Source: an uncultured beta proteobacterium (GTDB taxonomy: Bacteria; Pseudomonadota; Gammaproteobacteria; Burkholderiales; Burkholderiaceae_C). From it: a stretch of DNA of 45,795 nucleotides. Positions 1 to 8,469 of the stretch are shown piece after piece (within the stretch, counting starts at the first letter, position 1; each line of letters begins with the position of its first letter). Under the pieces are notes generated by a model that saw only the letters and a program-made list of their open reading frames with translations, was not told the DNA's origin and made no database searches. The position numbers and the translations under genes are program-made. Where the stretch lies: contig CAIUDG010000156.1 in assembly GCA_903897925.1 (NCBI GenBank), positions 1 through 45,795 of the forward strand, in the 5' to 3' direction.

Positions 1-140
1 CATTCGCTGCTGTGACCAAGCGGTGGCGCCAGCCAAGGTGTTTGTGAAGTGCGGCGGGTTTCCCAGAAGCGCTGGTCAGCGAGCGTGGACCGTAGAACGG
101 GTGCCCGCTTCGTCAGTCCTCGCCCACCCGCGGACGCGCA

Positions 141-284
141 ACGCAGCGAGCGCCAACAACGCAGAAGGCAAAGAAATCAAGCAGGCGTACAACGCAACGC
201 AACGAGCGCCAACAAAGCAGGAGCCAGCAGATTCAAGCAGGTGTACAGCGCAATGCAGCGAACGCCAATAAAGCAGCTGGAAGG
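141..284. repeat. 56-bp imperfect tandem repeat, about 2.6 copies
   Basis: Two full 56-bp units (141-196 and 197-252) and a partial third (253-284) can be aligned by eye. Each begins ACGCARCGAGCGCCAACAA and the full units end near GTACARCGCA. Units 1 and 2 differ mainly in a 12-base block in the middle. 56 is not a multiple of 3, so the repeat does not encode a protein repeat in one frame. It lies just beyond the stop of the minus-strand membrane gene. The rest of 1-291 holds no gene I can support; codons 3-47 on the plus strand could be the tail of a gene entering from the left, but nothing confirms that. Confidence 0.75.
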
Positions 285-291
285 AAAAAAC

Positions 292-798
292 CTAAACGTA
301 ATAACGCAAACCCAACACCGCCACCAACGCCAACAACAATGGCCACGACCTCAACGCCAACCTCAAATCGGTAGAACTAGGCAAACACATCGCCAACACC
401 GGCGTCGCAAACAACCAACGCTGCCAATCCGACACCTGCAAACGCCACCCCGAAACCGGCGGCACCGGCGCCAACAACAAAACAACGCCCACCGCCAACA
501 ACGGCGCCAAACCAATAAACACCGCGTTATACCAACGCACATTCAAAAAACCCACCGAACCCAACACCCACTGCCCATTCGCCGCCCGCCGCGGCCACAA
601 CGACAAAGACACCGGCCGCCCATTCAGCAACGCCCCCACCAGCCAATGCAAAAACTCATGCACCACCGTCCCCGGCAACAAAAACACCGCCTGCAACAAG
701 GGATGCCGGACCACCAGCCGCAGCAACACCCCCAACAACAGCGCCGGCAACTGGTACACCAGCGCAAACCAGAAAAATGAAACACTCCATTCAGGCAC
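292..798 (-). CDS. Multi-pass membrane protein with HExxH motif (putative membrane metallopeptidase)
   Basis: A 168-residue, strongly hydrophobic protein with about four membrane segments. Around residues 46-52 it carries HEFLHWL, an HExxH zinc-ligand motif at a membrane face, and near the C-terminus PSSTDLRLAL. A PSxxD element after an HExxH is seen in some small M50-like or related membrane zincins. That assignment is inference and no substrate is known. Translation appears to start at a GTG (798) preceded by GGGTGG; the ATG at 790 is out of frame. It starts 15 bases after the outer-membrane protein gene stops, so it is the last gene of that operon. Its codons often end in G or T (TTG, GTG, GGG, GCG), unlike the C-ending codons of its neighbours, which may mean a separate origin. 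Confidence 0.7.
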   Translation of the reverse strand: MPEWSVSFFWFALVYQLPALLLGVLLRLVVRHPLLQAVFLLPGTVVHEFLHWLVGALLNGRPVSLSLWPRRAANGQWVLGSVGFLNVRWYNAVFIGLAPLLAVGVVLLLAPVPPVSGWRLQVSDWQRWLFATPVLAMCLPSSTDLRLALRSWPLLLALVAVLGLRYYV

Positions 799-813
799 AG
801 CACCACCCAGCCA

Positions 814-2115
814 TCAAAAATAAGCACGCCAGACCAACAGAAAATTCTGCTGCGCCGGCAACACACCAAAGTCGCTCCAACTGCTGCCCTGATTGCGCTG
901 CCATTGCAACGCCACTTCGGCTTTGCCAGGCAAGCGATAACGCGCTTCCAGCCACAGCATGCTGCTGTCGTCGTCCAGGTCATAGCGTTGCATGGCACTG
1001 AAATCCAGCCGGTTGATCACCGCATCCTGCCAGGTCAGGCGCAGCAAACTGGCATGCTGCGTCGGCAACTCCTGCTGCACCTGCACCCAGTTCTGGTACA
1101 GCGCATAACTAGCCGGGCTGCCATTGCGCAGCTGGTTCCAGTCGGCCTTTCCCAGCCCCAGACCATTGACCTCGTATTCGGCGTCCAGCGTTATCTTGTT
1201 GGCGCTGGCATAACTCAGGCCGATCACCCAGCGGCTGTGAAAGGCACTGTCATCCGGCGCTGCCAAACCCTGCTGCGCCAGCGCCTGGCTGCGTTGCGAC
1301 AGGCTTTGGCCGCCTGACCACTCCAGGTGCAGCACCTGGGCGTCGCTGAGCAAGGCGCTGAGGTTAAAGCCCAGCTCGGTGGACGCCTGCTCGCGCTGAA
1401 ACAGCAGCCATTGCGGACTGACCCACTCCGACCACTGCGGGCTGTATAGCAACAGCACACGGTTGCAGTTGTTGGTGGCGCCCAGGTCCAGCGCGTATGC
1501 GCGGTTGTCGGGCTGGCTCTCCAGCTTGGGCGCAAACAACGCCGTGAGCGAACCGCCAGACCAAATTTGCTGGCCACGCACCATCACGCTGCCCTGGCGG
1601 TTTTCTTTCAGGCTTTGCGGGTCCACCGAGACCAGCGAGCGCAGCGCGCCGGTCTTGAAATAGTCGGTCGGGTTATAGCCCAGCGCCGTGCCATTGCGCT
1701 GATTGATGCGGCCCAGGTCGAGCAGGCGCCCGTCCTCCACCTGCCAGCTCAGATAGGCCTCCTGCAAGGTGTTGATGGCATTGTCGCCAGGCAGTTGCGC
1801 TGGCAGATTGGTATCCAGCCGGTCCGCCAACTGCAGCCGCCAATCCGGTGCCAGATTGCCGTCATAGCGGCTGTCCAGTGATATGCGTTGCAGGCCCTGG
1901 CTGATGCCGTTGCGCGCCGTTGCCGCGCCAGCGGCGGTTTCAACATAGTTGTGCCAGTTGCTGGCCACTATCGACACGGTTGGCGCCTGGTCCGCCAGCG
2001 ACAAGGCGCTGGCATCATCGGCGTCGACCAGTTGCGCAGCGGGCACGGGCAGGCACAGGGCGCAGAGCAGTCCGCCACCGATTCCGCGCCAGCGGTGCAG
2101 CCTGCCGCGCCGCAT
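814..2115 (-). CDS. Outer-membrane beta-barrel protein
   Basis: A 433-residue exported protein. I start it at ATG 2115, whose first base overlaps the TAA of the upstream gene (TAATG); the frame stays open further upstream but that part is antisense-like arginine-rich sequence. Residues 1-27 form a signal peptide (arginines, then GGGLLCALCLPVPAAQ). The mature chain alternates polar and hydrophobic residues, has many aromatic girdle positions, and ends in WRAYF, the terminal-phenylalanine signature of outer-membrane barrels recognised by BamA. It resembles the DUF1302 or alginate-export type barrels often paired with LolA-like proteins and an inner-membrane transporter, which is exactly its context here. 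It probably supplies the outer-membrane step of the ABC system encoded upstream. The substrate is unknown. Confidence 0.8.
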   Translation of the reverse strand: MRRGRLHRWRGIGGGLLCALCLPVPAAQLVDADDASALSLADQAPTVSIVASNWHNYVETAAGAATARNGISQGLQRISLDSRYDGNLAPDWRLQLADRLDTNLPAQLPGDNAINTLQEAYLSWQVEDGRLLDLGRINQRNGTALGYNPTDYFKTGALRSLVSVDPQSLKENRQGSVMVRGQQIWSGGSLTALFAPKLESQPDNRAYALDLGATNNCNRVLLLYSPQWSEWVSPQWLLFQREQASTELGFNLSALLSDAQVLHLEWSGGQSLSQRSQALAQQGLAAPDDSAFHSRWVIGLSYASANKITLDAEYEVNGLGLGKADWNQLRNGSPASYALYQNWVQVQQELPTQHASLLRLTWQDAVINRLDFSAMQRYDLDDDSSMLWLEARYRLPGKAEVALQWQRNQGSSWSDFGVLPAQQNFLLVWRAYF

Positions 2116-2894
2116 TATTCGGGCTTGAAGCGCGGCAAATAGTCGCGCTGCAACCAGGCTTCGGGCACATCGCGCCGGACCATGTCGGAAAAGCGCATCA
2201 CCGTAACCCACTTCGGGTCGAGCCCGTCGATGATGATGGTTTCGGTGGGACGCAACGCGCCCAGCTGCATTTCATAACGCCGGTAATAGGCCTTCTTGAG
2301 CAGCTTGCCGCTGTCCGAATAAAACGCCGCCTTGACCGGACGGTAACTGCCCACCTCAACCCACATCAGAATGCGTGCATACGTGGCGTCCGGCGTGCGT
2401 TGCTGCAATTCCAGCTGGTAGCACTGGCGTGGCTTGCGGTCGCCGTCTTGCACTTCCTCTTCGCTTACCGCCACCGCCTTGTAGTCGAGCGCGAAATTGA
2501 CCGTCACCACGTCGCCATTGGAGGCCTGGCCGAGCAGGCGCTGCTGCGGCGACATGCGCACGCTGGCCTTGCTGGAGGGGTCGTAAAACCACAGGTCTTT
2601 GCCGCTGAACAAAATCAGCTTGTTGGCGTCGCGCGCCGGTGCCAGATAGCGGATCAGACTGCGAAACTGGCCGCTGTGCGGGTCGGCGCGCGAATACAGC
2701 GCCAGCGTGCTGCTGTCGGACTGCGCGCCATTGCGGTATTCGATCAGGGTATTGGTCAGGCCAAACGGAAAGTCCGGGTTACGCACCAGGTCGCTGGCCG
2801 CCAAAATTTCCTGCGCCGAAGGCGCCGCCTGGGCCGGCAGCAGGCCCACACAGGCCAGCAGACAGAGCGCCAGAAAACGTTCCAAGCAGTGCAT
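2115..2894 (-). CDS. LolA-like periplasmic outer-membrane lipoprotein-sorting protein
   Basis: A 259-residue protein with a clear signal peptide (CLERFLALCLLACVGLLPAQA). The mature part has the look of the outer-membrane lipoprotein-sorting family: an early AQEILAASDLVRNP segment, a LWFYDPSSKASVRMSPQQRLLGQ stretch and a late TETIIIDGLDPKWVTVMRFSDM. These proteins have the LolA fold, an open barrel that carries lipids or lipoproteins across the periplasm. The start at 2894 is fixed by AAGGAGC five bases upstream. It sits 11 bases after the FtsX-like permease and overlaps the barrel gene by one base, so permease, carrier and barrel are translated in spatial order from inner to outer membrane. 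It differs from housekeeping lolA in length and context. Confidence 0.85.
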   Translation of the reverse strand: MHCLERFLALCLLACVGLLPAQAAPSAQEILAASDLVRNPDFPFGLTNTLIEYRNGAQSDSSTLALYSRADPHSGQFRSLIRYLAPARDANKLILFSGKDLWFYDPSSKASVRMSPQQRLLGQASNGDVVTVNFALDYKAVAVSEEEVQDGDRKPRQCYQLELQQRTPDATYARILMWVEVGSYRPVKAAFYSDSGKLLKKAYYRRYEMQLGALRPTETIIIDGLDPKWVTVMRFSDMVRRDVPEAWLQRDYLPRFKPE

Positions 2895-2905
2895 GCATCG
2901 CTCCT

Positions 2906-4297
2906 TCAAACGTGGCGCAAGGCGTCCACGATCATCAATTTCGCGGCCCGGTGCGCCGGCAACCAGGCCGACACCAGCGTCACCAACAGCAGGCCCAGCA
3001 CGCAGCCCAGCATCAGCTGCGGGTCTTGCGCCAGCAAAATCATGATGCGATAGGAATAGGAATAGCCCGGAGGCGTCCAGGACAGGCCGCTGTGGTTGAT
3101 CAAATAGGCAATCAGCGCCGCTGCCAGCAGGCCCAGCAGCGCGCCCAGCAGACCCAGCAACAGGCCTTCGCAGACAAACAGGCGGCGCAGACCGGCGCGG
3201 TTCAGCCCCATGGCGCGCAAGGTGCCAATCTCTACGGTACGCTCGACCACCGCCGTGCTCATGGTGTTGCCAATGGTGAACAGCACGATCACACCGAGCA
3301 GCGTGGCAATGAAGCCAAACATCGAATTCATGAACTGCATGGTTTGCGGATACATCGGGTTCAGTTCGACAAAATCCAGCACCTCCAGCGGCCGGTCCTT
3401 GAAGTTGGATTGCAGCAGCTGGTTGACGCGCGCACGCGCTGCCGCCATCTGTTGCGTATGTTGCAGCTGCAACAAAATGGCGGTTACCTGCGGCGGGTTG
3501 CTGCCGTAAATCAGCCTTTGCGCCTGCGCCAGGTGCATCGCCAGATACATGTCGTCCAGCGCCTTGATGCCCATGTTCTTGGCCTGCACCGCATTCAGGC
3601 TGGCGACGTTCGGCGCACCATGCGCGGTCGACGCCAGCAGCTCTATGCGGCTGCCGGTTTCCTGGGGCAGCGCGCTGCCTTCCAGCGCCGATAAGGCCGC
3701 AATGTCCTGCGGCATGGCCGGTCCCTGCGCCTGCGGCACGCGCGCGCCGGACGGCTTGCAGTGCGGCACCTGCAGCGCGGCACACAGGCCGAGCTTGCGC
3801 GCCACGCCCTCGCCCAGCACCACCGCATCGGGCGCACTGCCCTGCAGCGGCAAGGGCTTGGCATAGCTGATGATGCCGTAGTCATTCCAGGCCAGCATCT
3901 GGTTGTACTGCGACACATCGACTCCCACCGCCATCACGGAACGCGATATTCCGGCGGCAAAATTGCCAGCCAGGCCACCAAGCTGCAAGGTCGGCGTGAC
4001 CATGCGCAGCATCGGCGCCAGCACCGGGTCGGATTGCAGCACCGCCATGATCTGCTGGTAGTCGGCAATGCCATAGGCGCTCGGGTTGTCACTGCCTTCG
4101 CGAAAATAGTCCAGGTGCTGGATCTGCAAATGGCCGGAAGACTGCACCAGACCGGTTTCGGTACCGTAGGAAATATTCGCGCGGTAGCCGCCAAAAATAA
4201 GAATCGCCACCAGACCAATCGTCATGGCCATCAGCGTGGTCAACGAACGGCGCCGGTTGCGCAGCAGATTGCGCAAGGCCAGGGACAAGGTCTTCAT
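2906..4297 (-). CDS. FtsX-like ABC transporter permease (LolCE/MacB type)
   Basis: A 463-residue permease with the four-segment FtsX layout. One membrane helix lies near residues 20-40 after the RNLLRNRRRSLTT motif typical of the family. A long periplasmic domain of roughly 270 residues follows. Three helices close the protein (about 325-350, 370-400 and 420-445). The cytoplasmic coupling segment reads VVERTVEIGTLRAMGLNRAGLRRLFVCEG, a well conserved FtsX-family signature. Such permeases act mechanically on lipoproteins or other envelope cargo rather than importing solutes. The gene overlaps its ATPase by ATGA and is followed by a LolA-like carrier, which argues for a Lol-like extraction system. 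Housekeeping LolC/LolE would normally sit elsewhere, so I do not use a lol symbol. Confidence 0.9.
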   Translation of the reverse strand: MKTLSLALRNLLRNRRRSLTTLMAMTIGLVAILIFGGYRANISYGTETGLVQSSGHLQIQHLDYFREGSDNPSAYGIADYQQIMAVLQSDPVLAPMLRMVTPTLQLGGLAGNFAAGISRSVMAVGVDVSQYNQMLAWNDYGIISYAKPLPLQGSAPDAVVLGEGVARKLGLCAALQVPHCKPSGARVPQAQGPAMPQDIAALSALEGSALPQETGSRIELLASTAHGAPNVASLNAVQAKNMGIKALDDMYLAMHLAQAQRLIYGSNPPQVTAILLQLQHTQQMAAARARVNQLLQSNFKDRPLEVLDFVELNPMYPQTMQFMNSMFGFIATLLGVIVLFTIGNTMSTAVVERTVEIGTLRAMGLNRAGLRRLFVCEGLLLGLLGALLGLLAAALIAYLINHSGLSWTPPGYSYSYRIMILLAQDPQLMLGCVLGLLLVTLVSAWLPAHRAAKLMIVDALRHV

Positions 4298-5001
4298 GCG
4301 CCGACCTCCACACCGGGCAATTGTTGGTGCACCTCAACAATGCGGCCGTCGCGGATGAAGACCGTGTCGTCGGCAGCAGCCTGCACCTGCGGGTCGTGCG
4401 AGGAAAACACGAATGTCACCTGCAACTCCTTTTGCATCTTGCGCATCAGGGCAATGATGGCGGCACCGGTCTGGCTGTCCAGGTTGGCGGTTGGTTCGTC
4501 GGCCAGCACCAGCTGGGGCGCGGCCGCCAGCGCCCGCGCAATGGCCACGCGCTGGCGCTGTCCGCCCGACAGCTGGCCGGGCCGGTTGTGCGCGCGCTCG
4601 GACAGGCCGACCATGTCCAGCAAGGCCCCCACGCGCTGCTTGCGTTGCGCTGCTGGCACCTTGTTCAGCAACAGCGGGTATTCAATGTTTTCATAGGCCG
4701 AGAGCACCGGCAGCAAATTGAAATTCTGAAAAATAAAGCCCAGGTGCCGGGCCCGGAACTCGGACAGCGCATCGTCGGACATCTGTTGCACGTTGTGCCC
4801 GGCGACCAGCACCGTGCCGCTGTCAGCGCGGTCGATGCAACCTATCAGATTGAGCAAGGTGGTCTTGCCGCTGCCCGACGGGCCGCTGATAACGGTAAAG
4901 CAGTGGGGGCGGATTTGCAGATGGATATCCACCAGCGCTGGCACCGCCACCGCATCCAAGTGATAAATTTTTCCGACCTGTCTGAGTTCTACCGACGGCA
5001 T
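4294..5001 (-). CDS. ABC transporter ATP-binding protein (LolD/MacB class)
   Basis: A 235-residue nucleotide-binding subunit. Walker A is GPSGSGKTT (about residues 39-47), the Q-loop region reads FIFQNFNLLP, the ABC signature is LSGGQRQRVAIARAL, Walker B is LVLADEPT and the H-loop is SSHDP. The FQNFNLLP sequence and LADEPTANLDS are typical of the MacB/LolD/FtsE class, which partners FtsX-fold permeases such as the next gene. The start at 5001 is supported by GGAGAGTGGA directly upstream. The stop overlaps the permease start (ATGA). It presumably powers export or membrane extraction of an unidentified envelope cargo. Confidence 0.92.
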   Translation of the reverse strand: MPSVELRQVGKIYHLDAVAVPALVDIHLQIRPHCFTVISGPSGSGKTTLLNLIGCIDRADSGTVLVAGHNVQQMSDDALSEFRARHLGFIFQNFNLLPVLSAYENIEYPLLLNKVPAAQRKQRVGALLDMVGLSERAHNRPGQLSGGQRQRVAIARALAAAPQLVLADEPTANLDSQTGAAIIALMRKMQKELQVTFVFSSHDPQVQAAADDTVFIRDGRIVEVHQQLPGVEVGA

Positions 5002-5060
5002 TCCACTCTCCGCTAAACCCGTATTCCAGGGGCGCCACCGGCGGCGGCACAGCCGCGAGT

Positions 5061-5855
5061 CTAGCGTGCTTGCAACGCCGGCGTGCGGCTGCTGCGCGCC
5101 AGCGCCCGGAACGCCAGAAACACGCGCGCCACGCTGGGCAAAATTTCGCTCCAGGGCGACTCCAGCATGTGCTCTGGACGCCGCATGCTGATGCGGTTGC
5201 TGAAGTCCCAGGCCGGGTCCGGCAATGCAAAGGCGATGCAGTTGCTGGCGCCCGGGTCGTTGACCTGCAGCAGCGGCACGTCAAAGGCACCTTGCATGCG
5301 GTCGACATACACCTCAAACAAAGGGTGGCACCGATGCAGGTTGGCGACAAACACCCCGGCCGGTCGCAACAACTGGCGGCAGTCGGCATAAAACTGCGGC
5401 GTGCTCAGGGCCGGCGGCAAACCGTCGATATCGAATCCATCGGCCAGCACCACATCGAACGCCGCGTCACACGTACGCACATAGTGGGCCGCATCATCTT
5501 CAATGATGACAAAGCGCGCATCGTCATCAGGCACCGCAAACGCGCGGCGCAGCGCAATCACATGGGGATTGATTTCGACCACCGTAATGTGGCAGTCCGG
5601 CAAATGCCGATAGCAGTATTTGGCCAGGGAGCCGCCGCCCAGGCCAATCATCAGCAGGCTGCGCGATGCCGGCTGGAACAGCAAAAATCCCATCATCAGC
5701 CGGGTGTATTCAAACTGCAATGCATCCGGATACATCAGCTGCATGCTGCTTTGCACATCGTGGCTGGAAAAAAACAGCGCCTTGCTGCTCAGGGTTTCAT
5801 GGACAAAGGGCTTGGCGTGCGGCGACGCGGACATCGAGGACTTCGAATCAGGCAT
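5061..5855 (-). CDS. Spermidine-synthase-like SAM-dependent methyltransferase fold protein
   Basis: A 264-residue protein with the Rossmann fold of the spermidine synthase family. The glycine-rich loop is LLMIGLGGGSLAKY, followed by TVVEINPHVIALRR (acidic residue binding the cosubstrate ribose), VIIEDDAAHYV and DVVLADGFD. An N-terminal SSHDVQSSMQLMYPDALQFEYTRLMMGFLLF segment matches the small N-terminal strand domain of polyamine-synthase-like proteins. Many proteins with this fold in bacteria are orphan methyltransferases or aminopropyltransferases, and the substrate cannot be read from sequence. I start it at ATG 5855; a TTG two codons upstream is possible. It lies 12 bases after the large exported protein gene and 59 bases before the ABC ATPase, so it is within the envelope operon. 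Confidence 0.8.
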   Translation of the reverse strand: MPDSKSSMSASPHAKPFVHETLSSKALFFSSHDVQSSMQLMYPDALQFEYTRLMMGFLLFQPASRSLLMIGLGGGSLAKYCYRHLPDCHITVVEINPHVIALRRAFAVPDDDARFVIIEDDAAHYVRTCDAAFDVVLADGFDIDGLPPALSTPQFYADCRQLLRPAGVFVANLHRCHPLFEVYVDRMQGAFDVPLLQVNDPGASNCIAFALPDPAWDFSNRISMRRPEHMLESPWSEILPSVARVFLAFRALARSSRTPALQAR

Positions 5856-5867
5856 TGGCAAACGCGC

Positions 5868-8327
5868 TCAATCGGCCTGGCAGCTTGGCAGCGGGGGAAA
5901 GCTGACTTCAAAGACCCGGTCATCAATCCAGTGCACCTTCACCTTCAGGTGGCCGTTGGCCGCCAGCTGCGGAATGCGCAGGCACAGGCCGTCGGCACAG
6001 CTGCTGAGCTTGGCAAAGCTGGCACCGGAGGTATCCGCCGGCGTGCGGTCCAGCGCCAGGTCGTTGCTGGCCCAGTCGATCTGGTCCAGCTGGCTGCCGT
6101 GGATCAGCAATCCCTGGCTCTTGGCATCGCACTCAAGGTTCCCGATCGCCGGCAGGCTGACCAGGGCGCGTGGCAGCGGTTTCCAGTCGCTGGCCAGGCC
6201 GGACGGCTGCTGCAGCACGCGGTACTGCAGCGGATTGACAATATTCGGCAGCTGGCTGCCTTTGAAATCCACCGGTCGGCGCGTGCGCAATTCGTTGTGC
6301 ACATAGTCGGCCATCAGAAAAACCGAAATCGGGTTTTGCTCGGTGACCGGGTCATCAGCGAAGCGCAGCTGCATGCTGTAGCTGCCGCGCGCCAGTTTGT
6401 TGCCGTGCAGTGGCGTCAATTGCACCGACAGCCCGGAGTCGCTGCTGACCAGGGCGTCGTCCAGTTCCAGGCCCCAGCGATAGGCATTGGGTGACAGCAC
6501 CGCCAGCAAGGCAGTTTTGCTGCTGCCCAGTGCCACCAGCGGGCGCGCTGCGCTGAGCTTGAGACGGACTTTTTCCGGCTGCGGCTCCTGCTGCAAATAG
6601 TGGATCGTGGCCTGCTTTGGCAGGTCGGCGTTATCGCTCCAGGCGTCGGGGCAGACGAAGTTGCGGCTGCTGCGCGCCGGCGCCGCTGCATCTGTGGCAA
6701 CACAGCTGTCGGCTCCGAGCTGGATCACATCGATGCGGTCCAGGTTCTCGCCGCTGGCATGCAGCACCGGCTCCTGGTCAAAATGCTCGAGCCGTGCCAG
6801 ATGCGCGCGGCGCTGCAAAATGCGCACCGGAAAGCTCTGCCGCGCCGCCCCGACCTGGGTGATCTCCAGCACCGCATCACCGGCTGGCAGGTCTTTCAGG
6901 TTGAATTCGAAGATGCCGCGGTCAGCGCTGGCACGCTGCGCCTGCAGCTCCGTGGTATTGGCCGTCAGGCGCAGGCTCTGCACACAGACGTCCACCGCTT
7001 CCGGGGCAAAGCGCAGCTGCGCCTTGTCGCCGGCAACCAGGCTTTCCAGGCCGGACAGGCGCGATGACAGGTCTGCGCTGGACGGCAGCGCCACCGTGAA
7101 GTCGGGCAGGGTCACTGCATCAAAGGCATATTTGCCCGTCAGGCTCGCCGTCAGCTGCTCGCCATGCTGGGCCAGTTCGGCCTCGTGGTCCTGCAGATCA
7201 ATGTCCATGGTCCCGGTTTCCGGGTTGAATTGCAGCGCGTCCAGCTGCAGCACGCTGTCGCTGCCGCCGGCCGCGCGCAGGCGCAAGGACCAGTCGTGCC
7301 AGTAATTGCCCAGCGGCAGCGGCCCTTGCACACTCAAGTGCAGGCTGCCAGCGGCCAGACAGCGCATCGGCTGGCTATCAACGCGCAACTGCGGCGGCTC
7401 GCCGGCATACCAGCTCGGCACATAGACATAGGCGGTCTTGATATCGCCGCCCTTGAAGTTGCCGTTGCTGAACAGCCGCAGTTTGCCGCCGTCCTTGTCG
7501 CGCTGCGCCGACGAGGGAGCAAAGTCGTACTGGTCGCGGTATTTATTCGCCAAAAAGGCGCTGGTGGCGGCAACCAAGCGCACATTCGCCAGCATGTCGG
7601 GCGACAGCGCATTGTTAACAAAGGGCTGGGCAATCGAGCCCAGCTCGACCAGGGAGGGAATCTTCAAATCCTGGTTCGACACAATCGAGGTGGCCACGCA
7701 ACGCGTGTCCACCACGCCGCCCTTGAGGCAGTCGGGATCGATGCTTGTGGCGCCAAACTTGGCTGCCATGGTTTTGGTGGCGTCGATGGCATCGGCCGGC
7801 TGCAGCTTTTGCACCAGCGCGTCCAGCCCCGACTTCAGGGTGGCAATCGCATTGTCAATCTGGTCGATTTTCTGCAGGTCAATGAAACGCTGCGGATCGG
7901 CGCTGATGGCGTCGGCAATCAGGTCGGCCGACTGGTTGAAACTGGTACCCAGCCCAAAGAAGGTCTTGACCTGGGGCGCAATCACGATAATGGGAATCTG
8001 CTGGTCATCGGTGATGTCAATCGACGCCACGGTATCGCCATCGGTCAGCGCATAGCGCTGGCTGGTAACTTGATTCGCATGCGGCACGGCCAGCGCCAGC
8101 AGCACCAGCCAGGCGCCTTGCGCCACGCCACTGCGGTCGGCGGTGACCAGCAGGCGGTCGCCGCGGTGCAGATGATCGACGCGGGCCATCGGCAGCTGCT
8201 CGGTGCCGCGCTGCACCTGCACCGTAATCACCGGACCGGCATGGCTGCGGTTGTCGGCAGCGCCAGCCAGCGCGCTGAACGCCAGCAACAGCCAGGCAAG
8301 AACACGATACTTCACTGCTGAATACAA
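5868..8327 (-). CDS. Large exported protein of unknown function
   Basis: An 819-residue protein I do not recognise. It begins with a signal peptide (KYRVLAWLLLAFSALAGAADN). The next part contains VQVQRGTEQLPMARVDHLHRGDRLLVTAD, which resembles a short periplasmic beta domain. A predicted helical region follows around residues 125-260. The rest is mostly beta-rich with scattered cysteines (possible disulphides) and repeated leucine/aspartate patterns. No catalytic motif is evident. The start is uncertain: TTG at 8327 has GGAG nine bases upstream, while GTG at 8315 would give a tidier signal peptide. It is the first gene of the envelope operon and lies 12 bases before the methyltransferase. It may be a periplasmic or surface scaffold for the ABC/LolA/barrel system; that is inference from position only. 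Confidence 0.8.
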   Translation of the reverse strand: MYSAVKYRVLAWLLLAFSALAGAADNRSHAGPVITVQVQRGTEQLPMARVDHLHRGDRLLVTADRSGVAQGAWLVLLALAVPHANQVTSQRYALTDGDTVASIDITDDQQIPIIVIAPQVKTFFGLGTSFNQSADLIADAISADPQRFIDLQKIDQIDNAIATLKSGLDALVQKLQPADAIDATKTMAAKFGATSIDPDCLKGGVVDTRCVATSIVSNQDLKIPSLVELGSIAQPFVNNALSPDMLANVRLVAATSAFLANKYRDQYDFAPSSAQRDKDGGKLRLFSNGNFKGGDIKTAYVYVPSWYAGEPPQLRVDSQPMRCLAAGSLHLSVQGPLPLGNYWHDWSLRLRAAGGSDSVLQLDALQFNPETGTMDIDLQDHEAELAQHGEQLTASLTGKYAFDAVTLPDFTVALPSSADLSSRLSGLESLVAGDKAQLRFAPEAVDVCVQSLRLTANTTELQAQRASADRGIFEFNLKDLPAGDAVLEITQVGAARQSFPVRILQRRAHLARLEHFDQEPVLHASGENLDRIDVIQLGADSCVATDAAAPARSSRNFVCPDAWSDNADLPKQATIHYLQQEPQPEKVRLKLSAARPLVALGSSKTALLAVLSPNAYRWGLELDDALVSSDSGLSVQLTPLHGNKLARGSYSMQLRFADDPVTEQNPISVFLMADYVHNELRTRRPVDFKGSQLPNIVNPLQYRVLQQPSGLASDWKPLPRALVSLPAIGNLECDAKSQGLLIHGSQLDQIDWASNDLALDRTPADTSGASFAKLSSCADGLCLRIPQLAANGHLKVKVHWIDDRVFEVSFPPLPSCQAD

Positions 8328-8469
8328 ACCGTCCGACTCCTACACGTTAGCCAGCCCAGCCCATGATGCGGGCGCGACCTTGCAGGCGCCGATTGTATGC
8401 GGCTAGGCGCTCGCGGCACTGGCCGGCACCTTGGCCGGCACTATGGCTGGCACGCCGACCAGGCGGCGT

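Noticed and set aside
49..780. Plus-strand open frame rich in Gln, Arg and His
   Set aside because: It is antisense to the hydrophobic HExxH membrane gene, is low-complexity and crosses the 56-bp repeat; no ribosome-binding site or domain supports it.
5070..6494. Plus-strand open frame (474 codons) across two minus-strand genes
   Set aside because: It spans the methyltransferase and part of the exported-protein gene in antisense and has no recognisable motif.
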